22,513 bases of DNA, from positions 1 through 22,513 of the forward strand of contig JANNRR010000155.1 in the NCBI GenBank assembly GCA_031401675.1. The letters are read 5' to 3'. The notes beneath the pieces are model-generated. The model saw nothing but the letters and a program-made list of their open reading frames with translations. It searched no databases and had not been told where the DNA came from. This DNA is from JANNRR01 sp031401675 (GTDB lineage Bacteria > Pseudomonadota > Alphaproteobacteria > Rhodobacterales > Rhodobacteraceae). This document shows positions 1-7,217 of this stretch, piece by piece (the first letter of the stretch is position 1; the number at the start of each line of letters is the position of its first letter). A program made the position numbers and the translations under genes.

Positions 1-89
1 ATCTGGTCCATGAAGAGGCGGCGGATCAGGTCGCAGCGCTGATTGGCGATTTCCTGTCGGTGGTCGAAACGGCGGTGGCGCCGGCATGA
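1..89 (+). CDS. C-terminal fragment, possibly an alpha/beta hydrolase
   Basis: An open frame enters from the left edge (codons in phase from base 3) and stops at TGA 87-89. Its 28 visible residues begin LVHEEAADQVAALIGDFL. A late histidine followed by a short amphipathic helix is the way many alpha/beta hydrolases end, where that His completes the Ser-Asp-His triad; this is family knowledge and the identity is a guess. The stop lies only 5 bases from the hemC stop on the other strand, so the two genes converge. No catalytic core is visible. Confidence 0.45.
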   Translation, partial: LVHEEAADQVAALIGDFLSVVETAVAPA

Positions 90-94
90 TCGCC

Positions 95-1030
95 TCAGCC
101 AAAGAACCCCGGCCCGGCCCGGCCCAGCAACTCCGCCGCCAGATCGCGCCCCAGATCAGCCGCATCTGCAACCGGACCGCGCCGGTCCCCGCCGATCACC
201 CGGCTGCCATCCGGACGCAGTATCTCGCCGCGCAGCCACAGCCCGTCGCCCTCCAGCAGCGCCAGACCGGCAATCGGCGTCTCGCACGATCCGTCCAGCC
301 GGGTCAGAAAGGCACGCTCGGCGGCAAGCCGCTGCCCGGTCGGGCCGTGGTGGATCGCCGCCAGCATCGCCTCGGCCCGCTGGTCACCCAGCCGGCGTTC
401 AACCCCGATCGCCCCCTGCGCAACGGCGGGCAGCATGTCGGCGACCGCAATCGGGCGGGCCGCATCGGTCATGCCCAGCCGGTTCAGCCCGGCCATCGCC
501 AGCAGGGTGGCGGCCGCCAGACCCTCCTGCAGCTTGCGCATCCGCGTCTGCACATTGCCGCGGAATTCGACCAGTCGCAGATCGGGCCGCCGGTGCGCCA
601 GTTGCGCCCGCCGCCGCAGGCTGGAGGTTCCCACCACCGCGCCATGCGGCAATGCCATCAGCGACGGCACCTCGGCCGATACGAACCCGTCCCGCACATC
701 CGCCCGCTCCAGATAGCAGTCAAGGATCAGCCCGTCCGGCTGCAAGGTCGGCATGTCCTTCATCGAATGCACGGCAATGTCGATGCCGCCCGCCAGCAGG
801 GCCTCCTCGATTTCGCGCGTGAACAGACCCTTGCCGCCGATCTCCTTCAACGGCCGGTCCAGGATCTGGTCGCCGGTCACCTTGATCACCACCACTTCGA
901 ATGCCGCCTCCGGCAGCGCGAACGCCGCCATCAGACAGCGCCGCACCTCCTCCGCCTGCCACAACGCAAGCGGCGAGCCTCGGGTGCCGATCCTGAACGG
1001 TTGGGCGGGGGTCGGATGGTCATATGTCAT
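95..1030 (-). CDS. hemC: Hydroxymethylbilane synthase (porphobilinogen deaminase)
   Basis: 311 residues, the normal length for HemC. The cytoplasmic enzyme joins four porphobilinogen units into hydroxymethylbilane, feeding haem, bacteriochlorophyll and corrinoids. Visible marks are the N-terminal RIGTRGSPLALWQA, the HSMKDMPT loop (residues 88-95) with the catalytic Asp92, the arginine-rich GTSSLRRRAQL stretch, and Cys249 in LDGSCETPIAG, which carries the dipyrromethane cofactor. The ATG at 1030 opens the frame directly before the conserved N-terminus. I see no Shine-Dalgarno sequence upstream, and a promoter-like sequence ends just before the start, so the transcript may be leaderless. It is divergent from hemE across 483 bp. 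Confidence 0.97.
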   Translation of the reverse strand: MTYDHPTPAQPFRIGTRGSPLALWQAEEVRRCLMAAFALPEAAFEVVVIKVTGDQILDRPLKEIGGKGLFTREIEEALLAGGIDIAVHSMKDMPTLQPDGLILDCYLERADVRDGFVSAEVPSLMALPHGAVVGTSSLRRRAQLAHRRPDLRLVEFRGNVQTRMRKLQEGLAAATLLAMAGLNRLGMTDAARPIAVADMLPAVAQGAIGVERRLGDQRAEAMLAAIHHGPTGQRLAAERAFLTRLDGSCETPIAGLALLEGDGLWLRGEILRPDGSRVIGGDRRGPVADAADLGRDLAAELLGRAGPGFFG

Positions 1031-1036
1031 GCCATT

Positions 1037-1065
1037 GGCATAGCGATGTCATTTTGCGCTGACAA
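1037..1065 (-). promoter_or_regulatory. Candidate sigma70-type promoter of hemC
   Basis: On the minus strand TTGTCA (1065-1060) is followed after 17 bases by TATGCC (1042-1037). The -35 match is good and the -10 match modest, which is common in alphaproteobacteria. A start site about 7 bases further would fall at or next to the hemC ATG (1030), consistent with the missing Shine-Dalgarno. The PpsR-like palindrome occupies most of this promoter, so a bound repressor would block polymerase. This is inferred from pattern only. Confidence 0.4.
1047..1064. promoter_or_regulatory. PpsR/CrtJ-type operator, TGT-N12-ACA
   Basis: TGT (1047-1049) and ACA (1062-1064) are separated by exactly 12 bases. 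The symmetric arms extend to TGTCA and TGACA. PpsR/CrtJ, the aerobic repressor of photosynthesis genes in Rhodobacter, binds TGT-N12-ACA, and hemC and hemE are reported members of the R. sphaeroides PpsR regulon. The position over the hemC promoter fits repression under oxygen. I found only one such site here, whereas PpsR often uses two neighbouring sites. Confidence 0.6.
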
Positions 1066-1091
1066 CCGCCCTCACACCTGCGCCGGAACGG

Positions 1092-1371
1092 GATGACCTT
1101 GAAGGAAACATGGAAAGAATAGTCGTACCAAGCCCACATGGTGGGAGCAGTAGTTTGTACTGCGCGCCCGGTCTTGGTCAGAGGATCTGTCCTTATGTTT
1201 TTCTTGTCGGATTTGGCGTCAGACAAATCAGACCGCGCCTGCCTGCTCCTTGGCAGGCGCGGTCAGATTTCCCGAACAACGCTCCAAGCCCAACCTCCAT
1301 TGCCCGACGGCTTGCGCCTTTGGGCAAAGGGCCGGGCGTCCGTCCACCAGACGGCCACCTGATCGGCCCCG
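1092..1371. repeat. Dispersed ~280-bp structured repeat, copy 1
   Basis: This sequence aligns with 13195-13501. A hand count gives about 70% identity over 120 ungapped columns (from 1104), then near identity through the hairpin core. Three inverted repeats are kept in both copies: a 19-bp stem at 1225-1243/1252-1270 with one mismatch and an 8-base loop; TTGCCC/GGGCAA at 1300-1305/1322-1327; and CCGTC/GACGG at 1340-1344/1350-1354. Both copies stand upstream of a plus-strand gene, here hemE. I do not recognise the family. It could be a MITE-like element, a structured RNA or leader, or a decayed coding fragment. No insertion sequence gene is attached. Confidence 0.75.
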
Positions 1372-1513
1372 GCTTGCACATCGACCGGCGGGGTGAGCGG
1401 CGTGGGCAAAGGCAATTCCATCAAAGGTCACTCTGCGCTAACACCCGTGCCAACACGTGCGCCAACACTCTCGACCCCACCCCCGGCTTGACCACCACCC
1501 GACGGAGCCTGAC

Positions 1514-2548
1514 ATGACCCAGAAAACCATCCTCCGGGCTCTGGCCGGCGAAACCCAGGCCACACCGCCGATCTGGATGATGCGGCAGGCCGGGCGCTAC
1601 CTGCCGGAATACCGCGCCACCCGGGCACAGGCCGGGGATTTCCTGTCGCTGTGCTACACCCCCGACCTTGCCGCCGAGGTGACGCTGCAACCGATCCGCC
1701 GCTTCGGCTTTGACGCCGCCATCCTGTTTGCCGACATTCTGCTGTTGCCGCAGGCGCTCGGCGCCGACCTTTGGTTTGAAAACGGCGAAGGGCCGCGGCT
1801 GTCGACCATCACCTCCATGGCCGGGGTACAGGCGTTGCGGCCGACCGAAGACATTCACCGGACACTTGCCCCGATCTACGAAACCGTGCGGATTCTGGCC
1901 CGCGAATTGCCACGCGATACCACGCTGATCGGTTTCGCCGGGGCACCCTGGACCGTTGCCACCTACATGATCGCCGGGCGCGGCACCCGCGATCAGGGCC
2001 CGGCCCATGCCCTGAAAGCCGCCGACCGCGCCACCTTCCAGGCCCTGATCGACCGCCTGACCGAAGCGACGATCGAATACCTGTCGATGCAGATCGACGC
2101 CGGGGCCGAAGTGGTGAAGCTGTTCGACAGCTGGGCCGGCAGCCTAAAGGGTCAGGATTTCACCGACTTCGCCGTTACCCCCGCCGCCCGCATCATTTCG
2201 GCGCTCAAGGCCAGACACCCCGGTCTGCCGGTCATCGCCTTCCCGCGCGAGGCCGGCGCAGGCTACGTAGGCTTTGCCCGCGCCACCGGTGCCGATTGCG
2301 TCGCCCTCGACAACTCGGTCAGCCCGGAATGGGCGGCGGCACATGTCCAGATCTCCGGCTGCGTGCAGGGCAACCTGGCACCGCAGCACATGGTCACCGG
2401 CGGCGCGGAACTGGTCCGGGAAACCCGGGCCGTGGTCGACGCCTTCCGGGGCGGACCGCACATCTTCAACCTCGGCCACGGCATAACGCCGGGCGCCGAC
2501 CCCGACAACGTCAGCCTGATGGTCGAAACCGTCCGGGCCGGGGCCTGA
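1514..2548 (+). CDS. hemE: Uroporphyrinogen III decarboxylase
   Basis: 344 residues, the usual HemE length. The enzyme removes four carboxyl groups from uroporphyrinogen III to give coproporphyrinogen III, so with HemC it supplies haem and bacteriochlorophyll. The signature PPIWMMRQAGRYLPEYR is at the N-terminus, followed by the FAGAPWTVATYMI segment, and the C-terminus has the conserved FNLGHGI...PDNV stretch. I chose ATG 1514, which follows a GGAG by about 8 bases and gives the family N-terminus MTQKTILRAL; an upstream in-frame ATG at 1457 would add 19 unlikely residues. The 5' region holds the structured repeat and the site shared with hemC. Confidence 0.97.
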   Translation: MTQKTILRALAGETQATPPIWMMRQAGRYLPEYRATRAQAGDFLSLCYTPDLAAEVTLQPIRRFGFDAAILFADILLLPQALGADLWFENGEGPRLSTITSMAGVQALRPTEDIHRTLAPIYETVRILARELPRDTTLIGFAGAPWTVATYMIAGRGTRDQGPAHALKAADRATFQALIDRLTEATIEYLSMQIDAGAEVVKLFDSWAGSLKGQDFTDFAVTPAARIISALKARHPGLPVIAFPREAGAGYVGFARATGADCVALDNSVSPEWAAAHVQISGCVQGNLAPQHMVTGGAELVRETRAVVDAFRGGPHIFNLGHGITPGADPDNVSLMVETVRAGA

Positions 2549-2652
2549 ACCGCCGTGGCCGGATGCGACATGCTCAGGGGCGTCAGGCGCAGCCGCGACA
2601 GACGCTTTGCCCCGGCCCTGACGGCGTTGGCCGCAAACACAGCGCCGACAGC

Positions 2653-3660
2653 ATGAACCCGACCCCGGATCAGACCCCGGCCTCGCTATCGCCCCGGCGG
2701 GTGTTCCTGCTGGGGGCAACCGGCACCATCGGGCGCGCAACCGTTGCCGCCCTGCTGCGGCGCGGTCACACCGTCACCTGCCTTGTCCGGCCCGGCCCGG
2801 GCGGCGATCCGCGCCGTGGCCTGCCCGCCGGGGCCATCCTGCACTATGGCGACGCCACCGATCCGGCGTCACTGCTTCGCAACGGCCTTGCCGGCGGGCG
2901 GTTCGATGTGCTGGTGTCCTGCATGGCCTCGCGCACCGGCACCCCGCAATCCGCCTGGGCCATCGACCACCGGGCCCATCTCGACACCCTGGTGGCCGCA
3001 CCGCAGGCCGGCATCACCCATATGGTGCTGTTGTCGGCGATCTGCGTGCAAAAGCCGCGGCTGGCGTTCCAGCAGGCCAAACTGGCCTTCGAGCAGGCGC
3101 TTGTCGCGTCCGGCCTGACCTATTCCATCGTCCGCCCCACCGCCTTCTTCAAGTCGCTGTCGGGTCAGGTGGACCGTGTCCGGCAGGGCAAACCCTTCCT
3201 GTTGTTCGGGGACGGCACGCTGACCGCCTGCAAACCGATCAGCGATGACGATCTGGGCCGCTACCTTGCCGATTGTCTGGATGACGACACCCGCAAGAAT
3301 CGCATCCTGCCGATCGGCGGCCCCGGTCCGGCGATCACCCCGCGGCAACAGGGCGCGCACCTCTTCCGGCTTCTGGGCCATCCGCCGCGTTTCCGGCAGG
3401 TGCCGGTCGCGCTGCTCGACGGCATCATTGCCGGGCTGAGCGCACTGGGTCACCTGTCGCCCCGGCTGCGGGACAAGGCGGAACTGGCCCGGATCGGGCG
3501 CTACTACGCCACTGAATCCATGCTGGTCCTTGATCCGCAGACCGGGCGCTACGACGCCGACGCCACCCCCTCGGCCGGCACCGACACCCTGCCCGACTAC
3601 TATGCCCGCCTGATCCGGGGCGAGGCGGTGGCCGAACGTGGCGAGCATGCGGTGTTCTGA
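2653..3660 (+). CDS. bciA: Divinyl (proto)chlorophyllide 8-vinyl reductase, BciA type
   Basis: 335 residues with an N-terminal Rossmann fold of the NmrA-like/atypical SDR class. The NADPH loop is GATGTIG (residues 21-27). BciA reduces the C8 vinyl group of divinyl chlorophyllide or protochlorophyllide to ethyl in (bacterio)chlorophyll synthesis. The stretches SCMASRTGTPQSAWAIDH, MVLLSAICVQKP, YSIVRPTAFFKSLSGQV, GDGTLTACKPISDDDLG and ARIGRYYATESMLVLDP match what I know of proteobacterial BciA. ATG 2653 starts 11-13 residues before the conserved strand; no strong ribosome site is seen. It follows hemE by 104 bp on the same strand and may be co-transcribed. It is the strongest sign that the organism is phototrophic. 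Confidence 0.92.
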   Translation: MNPTPDQTPASLSPRRVFLLGATGTIGRATVAALLRRGHTVTCLVRPGPGGDPRRGLPAGAILHYGDATDPASLLRNGLAGGRFDVLVSCMASRTGTPQSAWAIDHRAHLDTLVAAPQAGITHMVLLSAICVQKPRLAFQQAKLAFEQALVASGLTYSIVRPTAFFKSLSGQVDRVRQGKPFLLFGDGTLTACKPISDDDLGRYLADCLDDDTRKNRILPIGGPGPAITPRQQGAHLFRLLGHPPRFRQVPVALLDGIIAGLSALGHLSPRLRDKAELARIGRYYATESMLVLDPQTGRYDADATPSAGTDTLPDYYARLIRGEAVAERGEHAVF

Positions 3661-3804
3661 CCGGTGCAAGGATGCAGGCGACAGCCGTGCCGTGAGACGG
3701 GGCCGGCCCGACCGCCTGCAGTTACGCCGCCGGGTCCGATCCCGCCCCGTTCCGGCCTGCTAGAGCGGGAAGAGATCAGGTGAAATCGTCATGCTGCTGC
3801 TTCG

Positions 3805-3865
3805 GGGGCCGGTGGGGGTTTTGCACCCCCACACCCCCCGCAGGATATTTGCAACAAAGTGAAGC
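3805..3865 (+). repeat. Rhodobacterial-type intergenic palindromic repeat, copy A
   Basis: An 8-bp perfect stem GTGGGGGT/ACCCCCAC (3812-3819/3825-3832) is followed by CCCCCCGCAGGATATTTG and an A-rich tail. The same arrangement, reversed, occurs at 20759-20828. It lies between the convergent ends of bciA and the LacI-type gene and may act as a bidirectional terminator or RNA stabiliser. The rest of 3661-3930 shows no gene. I recall similar C-run plus GGATATTT sequences from other Rhodobacteraceae but cannot check here. Confidence 0.65.
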
Positions 3866-3930
3866 GAGATTTTGATCGAATTGCGTGGAGCGGGTCTGGG
3901 CAGGGTGGTTCCTCCAAGCCACATCCCGCA

Positions 3931-4974
3931 TTATTCCTCGTCCGGGATGTTCTCGCGGAAGATCAGCGCGATGCGCGGCGGGATGTAGGTATAGGCCTCG
4001 CCGCGCACGGCGGCGACCAGAATGTTCAGCGCCTCGCGCGCCTCGACCCTCGGGTTCTGATCGATCACCGCATCCAGCGTACCGTCCAGCAGCAGCTGCC
4101 GGGCGTCCGGCGTCAGTTCATGGGCGATCAGCATGACCCGGCGCCCGGGCGCGCGGCTCTGCAACAGCCGGGCAACCCCGGCGACCCCGGCACCGACGCA
4201 ATAGATCGCATCCACCCCGGGAAACTCGGACAGCAACTCCGCCGTGGCGGCATGCGCCTTTTCCCGGTCATCCAGAACCTCGGCCATCCGCACGATCTCG
4301 ATCCCGGGGAATTCCTCGCGCAGCACATGGCGAAAGCCCATCTCGCGTTCCTCATGACCGCGATAGGACAGCGACCCGGCAAACATCGCCACCTGCGGCC
4401 TGGCCCGCGCATCAAGGAAACGGCCCAGCAGATGCCCGGCCAGCCGCCCGGCCTGCCGGTTGTCGATGCCGACATAGGCGATCCGCGGCACGCTCAGCAC
4501 ATCGGTGGCCAGCGTCACCACATGCACACCCGCCGCCGCCAGCGACCGGATGGTCTCGCGGATCAGCGGGTGATCCTGCGCCACGACCGCCAGCCCCCGT
4601 ACCTGCCCGGCAGCGGCCTGCATCCGCGCCGCAAGGCTGGCCGGATCGAAACCGACGAAGCGCTCGACCTGCAGCGACACCGTGCCAAGCTTCAGCGCCT
4701 GCGCCCGGAACAGCGCCTCCAGCCGGTCCATGTAGACATTGGTTCCGGCCGGCAACAGCACGTCCAGCCGTATCCCCGCCGCCGGCTCCGGCGCTGCCGG
4801 CTCGCCCAAGCCCGCCGCACCGGCGGTGGTGTAGCCCAGCCGGATCGCGGTGGTCATCACCCGGTCGCGGGTCCGGCGGTGCACCCCGGCGCGGTTGTTC
4901 AGAACCCGGTCGACAGTTGCGGCAGACACGCCTGCCTCGCGGGCAATGTCGTGAAGGGTTACGCGAGAATTCAT
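3931..4974 (-). CDS. LacI/GalR-family transcriptional regulator
   Basis: 347 residues, normal for the family. Residues 5-50 form the DNA-binding head: TLHDIAREAGVSAATVDRVL is the helix-turn-helix, followed by the hinge-side RTRDRVMTTAIRLGYTT. The rest is a periplasmic-binding-protein-like effector domain, for example VALFAGS-like MFAGSLSYRGH and AIYCVGAGVAG. Such proteins repress catabolic operons until a sugar or sugar derivative binds. The gene is divergent from the ABC transporter cluster across 561 bp, so it very probably controls that cluster and itself. ATG 4974 sits right before the conserved head. The inducer cannot be told from sequence. Confidence 0.93.
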   Translation of the reverse strand: MNSRVTLHDIAREAGVSAATVDRVLNNRAGVHRRTRDRVMTTAIRLGYTTAGAAGLGEPAAPEPAAGIRLDVLLPAGTNVYMDRLEALFRAQALKLGTVSLQVERFVGFDPASLAARMQAAAGQVRGLAVVAQDHPLIRETIRSLAAAGVHVVTLATDVLSVPRIAYVGIDNRQAGRLAGHLLGRFLDARARPQVAMFAGSLSYRGHEEREMGFRHVLREEFPGIEIVRMAEVLDDREKAHAATAELLSEFPGVDAIYCVGAGVAGVARLLQSRAPGRRVMLIAHELTPDARQLLLDGTLDAVIDQNPRVEAREALNILVAAVRGEAYTYIPPRIALIFRENIPDEE

Positions 4975-5205
4975 GACCGACCCGGCATCGAGATCCCCGC
5001 AGTATTTCGCCTGCCCGGAGCCTGCGCAACCGCGAACGGTCCGGCCAGCGCCCGTTGCCGCCCCGTCATACGCGGCACTTGTGGCACGCGCGGCGCGCGG
5101 GCAGCGCTGTCAATCAGACAGCGGCCCGAATCGATCCAGCACCGCCGCCTGCTCCGGCCCCGCCATGGCATCGACCCGGCGCGCATGCGGCACGTCGCAA
5201 GGAGT

Positions 5206-5221
5206 TCATGTTCGAAAATGA
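5206..5221. promoter_or_regulatory. Candidate LacI-family operator with central CG
   Basis: TCATGTTCGAAAATGA is a 16-bp palindrome with only one mismatched pair (bases 5 and 12 of the site) and a central CG, the usual centre of LacI/GalR operators. It lies about 230 bp upstream of the regulator gene and 315 bp upstream of the transporter cluster. The distance from the cluster is long for simple repression, so autoregulation or looping would be needed. Confidence 0.35.
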
Positions 5222-5380
5222 TGGTTTCTGATGCCACGCCATCCGCAGACCCGCCATGGCCTGACCCAGGTCCGATGCCCACCGGCCCGGCAAACGCAGC
5301 GGTCGCGCCCGCCCCTTCAGTCGGGGAAGTCCGCATCGAAATTGATCTAACCTTCAGCTTACAGGGCATTTTTTCAAGCT

Positions 5381-5392
5381 CACTGCGCAGTG
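5381..5392. promoter_or_regulatory. Perfect 12-bp palindrome in the divergent control region
   Basis: CACTGCGCAGTG is a perfect palindrome with central GC in the AT-richer part of the 561-bp space between regulator and transporter. It could be a protein-binding site. It is short, and its centre (GC, not CG) is less typical of LacI operators than the palindrome at 5206. Confidence 0.25.
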
Positions 5393-5460
5393 TCGCCGCT
5401 TTCACCAAGGTGGTTCCGGCACGCGATGCTAGCACAGCTTTCCAAGCGGCACAGCAGAAG

Positions 5461-5500
5461 TTAGATTGACACACCAGAAAATCTAATCATCCTGTCAATC
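5461..5500. promoter_or_regulatory. Inverted repeat and promoter-like element before the ABC cluster
   Basis: Two overlapping inverted repeats lie 36-75 bases before the solute-binding-protein start: GATTGACA (5464-5471) with TGTCAATC (5493-5500), perfect over 8 bp, and TTAGATT (5461-5467) with AATCTAA (5480-5486). The left arm contains TTGACA, a consensus -35. No good -10 is seen at 16-18 bases. The local DNA is markedly AT-richer than its surroundings. The place is right for a repressor site overlapping the cluster promoter. Confidence 0.45.
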
Positions 5501-5535
5501 AAAACACTGCAAAAAGAAGCCATGTCTGGGAGGAA

Positions 5536-7140
5536 ATGATGTCATCAACACCCCGCATCACGCGGAGAAATTTGCTTGCCACCGGCGGGCAGGTCGCGCT
5601 TTTCGGTGCCGCCATCGGCATTGCCCCGCGCTTCATCCGTCCGGCTTATGCCCAAGATCTGGCGCCCGGCATGATCGGCGGCCCGACCGGATTCCCCGGC
5701 GCCGAGCGCTATCAGTACGGCCCCGACACGCCCGAGGGCCGCGCGGTCGAGGCGGCAAGGGCGCTGAAAGCCGCCGGCAAGGCCCCGGCCCGCATCGTGC
5801 TTGGCCTGTCAGACGGCTCGATCGGCCAACTGACGCAGCCCTTCCCGGCCGGCGCACCCTCGATCAAAGAGCTTTGGGAACGCGAAACCGGCATCATCAT
5901 CGAAATCGTCGGCCTGGCCAACGGCCAGGAATTCACCAAGACGATGCAGGACATCTCGACCAGCGCCGGCGGCTTCGACATCTATTCGACCGACTGGAAC
6001 CGGCTGGGCGATCTGGCGGAATCCGGCGGCATCCTCAAGCTCGATGACTTTGTCGCGGCGCACCGCCCGGAATGGGACGATCCGGTTGCAGGCTACGTCA
6101 ACGGCGCGCAGGGCGTGTCGCTGTTGAACCAGTATGCCGGGTCAACCTACGGCGTGTCGCTGGACGGCGACTTTCAAAGCTGGGTCTACCGCAGCGACCT
6201 GTTCGCCGATCCGGCGGAACAGACGGCGTTCAAGGCCGCCTATGGTTATGACCTGGCACCGCCGCGCACCTGGGCCAACCTGTCGGACACCGCCACCTTC
6301 TTCCACCGGCCCGACAAGGCGCTGTTCGGCTGCACCGACCTGCGCAATCAGGGCTGGGGCTACACCAACTGGTACCAGCGCTATGTCAGCATGGCCTCGC
6401 CCAACCAGTACCTGTTCGGCGACGACGGCACGCCGCTGATCAACGGCGAACAGGGTGTGGCGGCGACGCTGGAATACATGGCCTCGCTGTCGTACCATTC
6501 GCCGGACGCGATTTCGTGGAGCTGGCCAGAGCAGTACGGCAACTTCGCCGCCGGCGGCGGCGCGATGACCTGCGCCTTTTCGAACCTGCCGAAGTTCCTC
6601 GACAACGCCGGCAACACCGGCTCGACCGTCACCGGCAAGGTCGGCTCGATGCTGCCACCGGGGCGCGAGGTTGACGGCGGCCTGATCAGCCGCTCGGTGC
6701 TGTGGTTCTCGCTGACCAGTACGGTCAGCGCCCAGTCGGAATACCCCGAGGTCGCCTATCTCCTGCTGCAATGGCTGGGGTCGGCGCGCATCTATGCCTG
6801 GATGACAGCAAACCCCGGCGGCTATTTCGACCCGTTCCGCCTGTCGGATTTCAGCGATCCGTTGGTGCGCGAAACCTACCACGCCTACCACATGGATGTG
6901 GTGCGCGAGACGGTCGCCCGTTCGGTGCCGACCATCAACTACCCCGGGGCCACGGCGTTTCACAACGCGCTGGACGAAAATCTGGTGGCAGCGCTGACCG
7001 GAGCCAAGACCGCCGAACAGGCGATGGCCGACACCGCCACCGAATGGCAGAAGATCACGCGCCGCACCGGCGAAGACAAGATCATTGCGGCGGTGCTGGC
7101 CAACAAGTCGGCCTGGCCCCAGATCATCGATCCGCTCTGA
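5536..7140 (+). CDS. Tat-exported ABC transporter solute-binding protein, family 1-like
   Basis: 534 residues, longer than typical sugar-binding proteins (about 400-450). The N-terminus has a twin-arginine signal: TRRNLLATGG (RR at 10-11), a hydrophobic core, and AYA before Gln40 as the likely cleavage point. The mature part is aromatic-rich like bacterial family 1 extracellular binding proteins (TDWNRLGDLAESGGILKLDD; GDFQSWVYRSDLF). It should capture the substrate in the periplasm and hand it to the permeases that follow. ATG 5536 and ATG 5539 are adjacent; GGGAGG lies so close to the first that the second may be used. The size and the partner ATPase pair resemble the GlpV/GlpST-type polyol systems, but the substrate is unknown. 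Confidence 0.88.
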   Translation: MMSSTPRITRRNLLATGGQVALFGAAIGIAPRFIRPAYAQDLAPGMIGGPTGFPGAERYQYGPDTPEGRAVEAARALKAAGKAPARIVLGLSDGSIGQLTQPFPAGAPSIKELWERETGIIIEIVGLANGQEFTKTMQDISTSAGGFDIYSTDWNRLGDLAESGGILKLDDFVAAHRPEWDDPVAGYVNGAQGVSLLNQYAGSTYGVSLDGDFQSWVYRSDLFADPAEQTAFKAAYGYDLAPPRTWANLSDTATFFHRPDKALFGCTDLRNQGWGYTNWYQRYVSMASPNQYLFGDDGTPLINGEQGVAATLEYMASLSYHSPDAISWSWPEQYGNFAAGGGAMTCAFSNLPKFLDNAGNTGSTVTGKVGSMLPPGREVDGGLISRSVLWFSLTSTVSAQSEYPEVAYLLLQWLGSARIYAWMTANPGGYFDPFRLSDFSDPLVRETYHAYHMDVVRETVARSVPTINYPGATAFHNALDENLVAALTGAKTAEQAMADTATEWQKITRRTGEDKIIAAVLANKSAWPQIIDPL

Positions 7141-7217
7141 CCCATCCTTGCGCCTGCCGTGGTGCGGCTGCCCGCCGCACCACGGGCCTTTCCGTCCCTG
7201 TCCGACCGGATGACCCG

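Noticed and set aside
1020..1226. Possible small protein on the minus strand of the repeat, SDAKSxKKN, similar in both copies
   Set aside because: The two copies share the first ~10 residues and a GRAVQ/GHAVQ patch, but many changes alter amino acids, start codons differ (TTG and ATG), there is no Shine-Dalgarno, and the frame upstream in copy 1 has a stop. Kept only as an alternative origin for the repeat.
1225..1270. Intrinsic terminator for either strand
   Set aside because: The stem is strong but neither side is followed by a clear T-run, and no gene ends into it; it lies between divergent genes.
5208..5231. Seven-codon ORF (MFENDGF) with AAGGAG just upstream, a possible leader peptide
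   Set aside because: Too short to judge. It coincides with the CG-centred palindrome and is far from the transporter start, with no attenuator hairpin following it.
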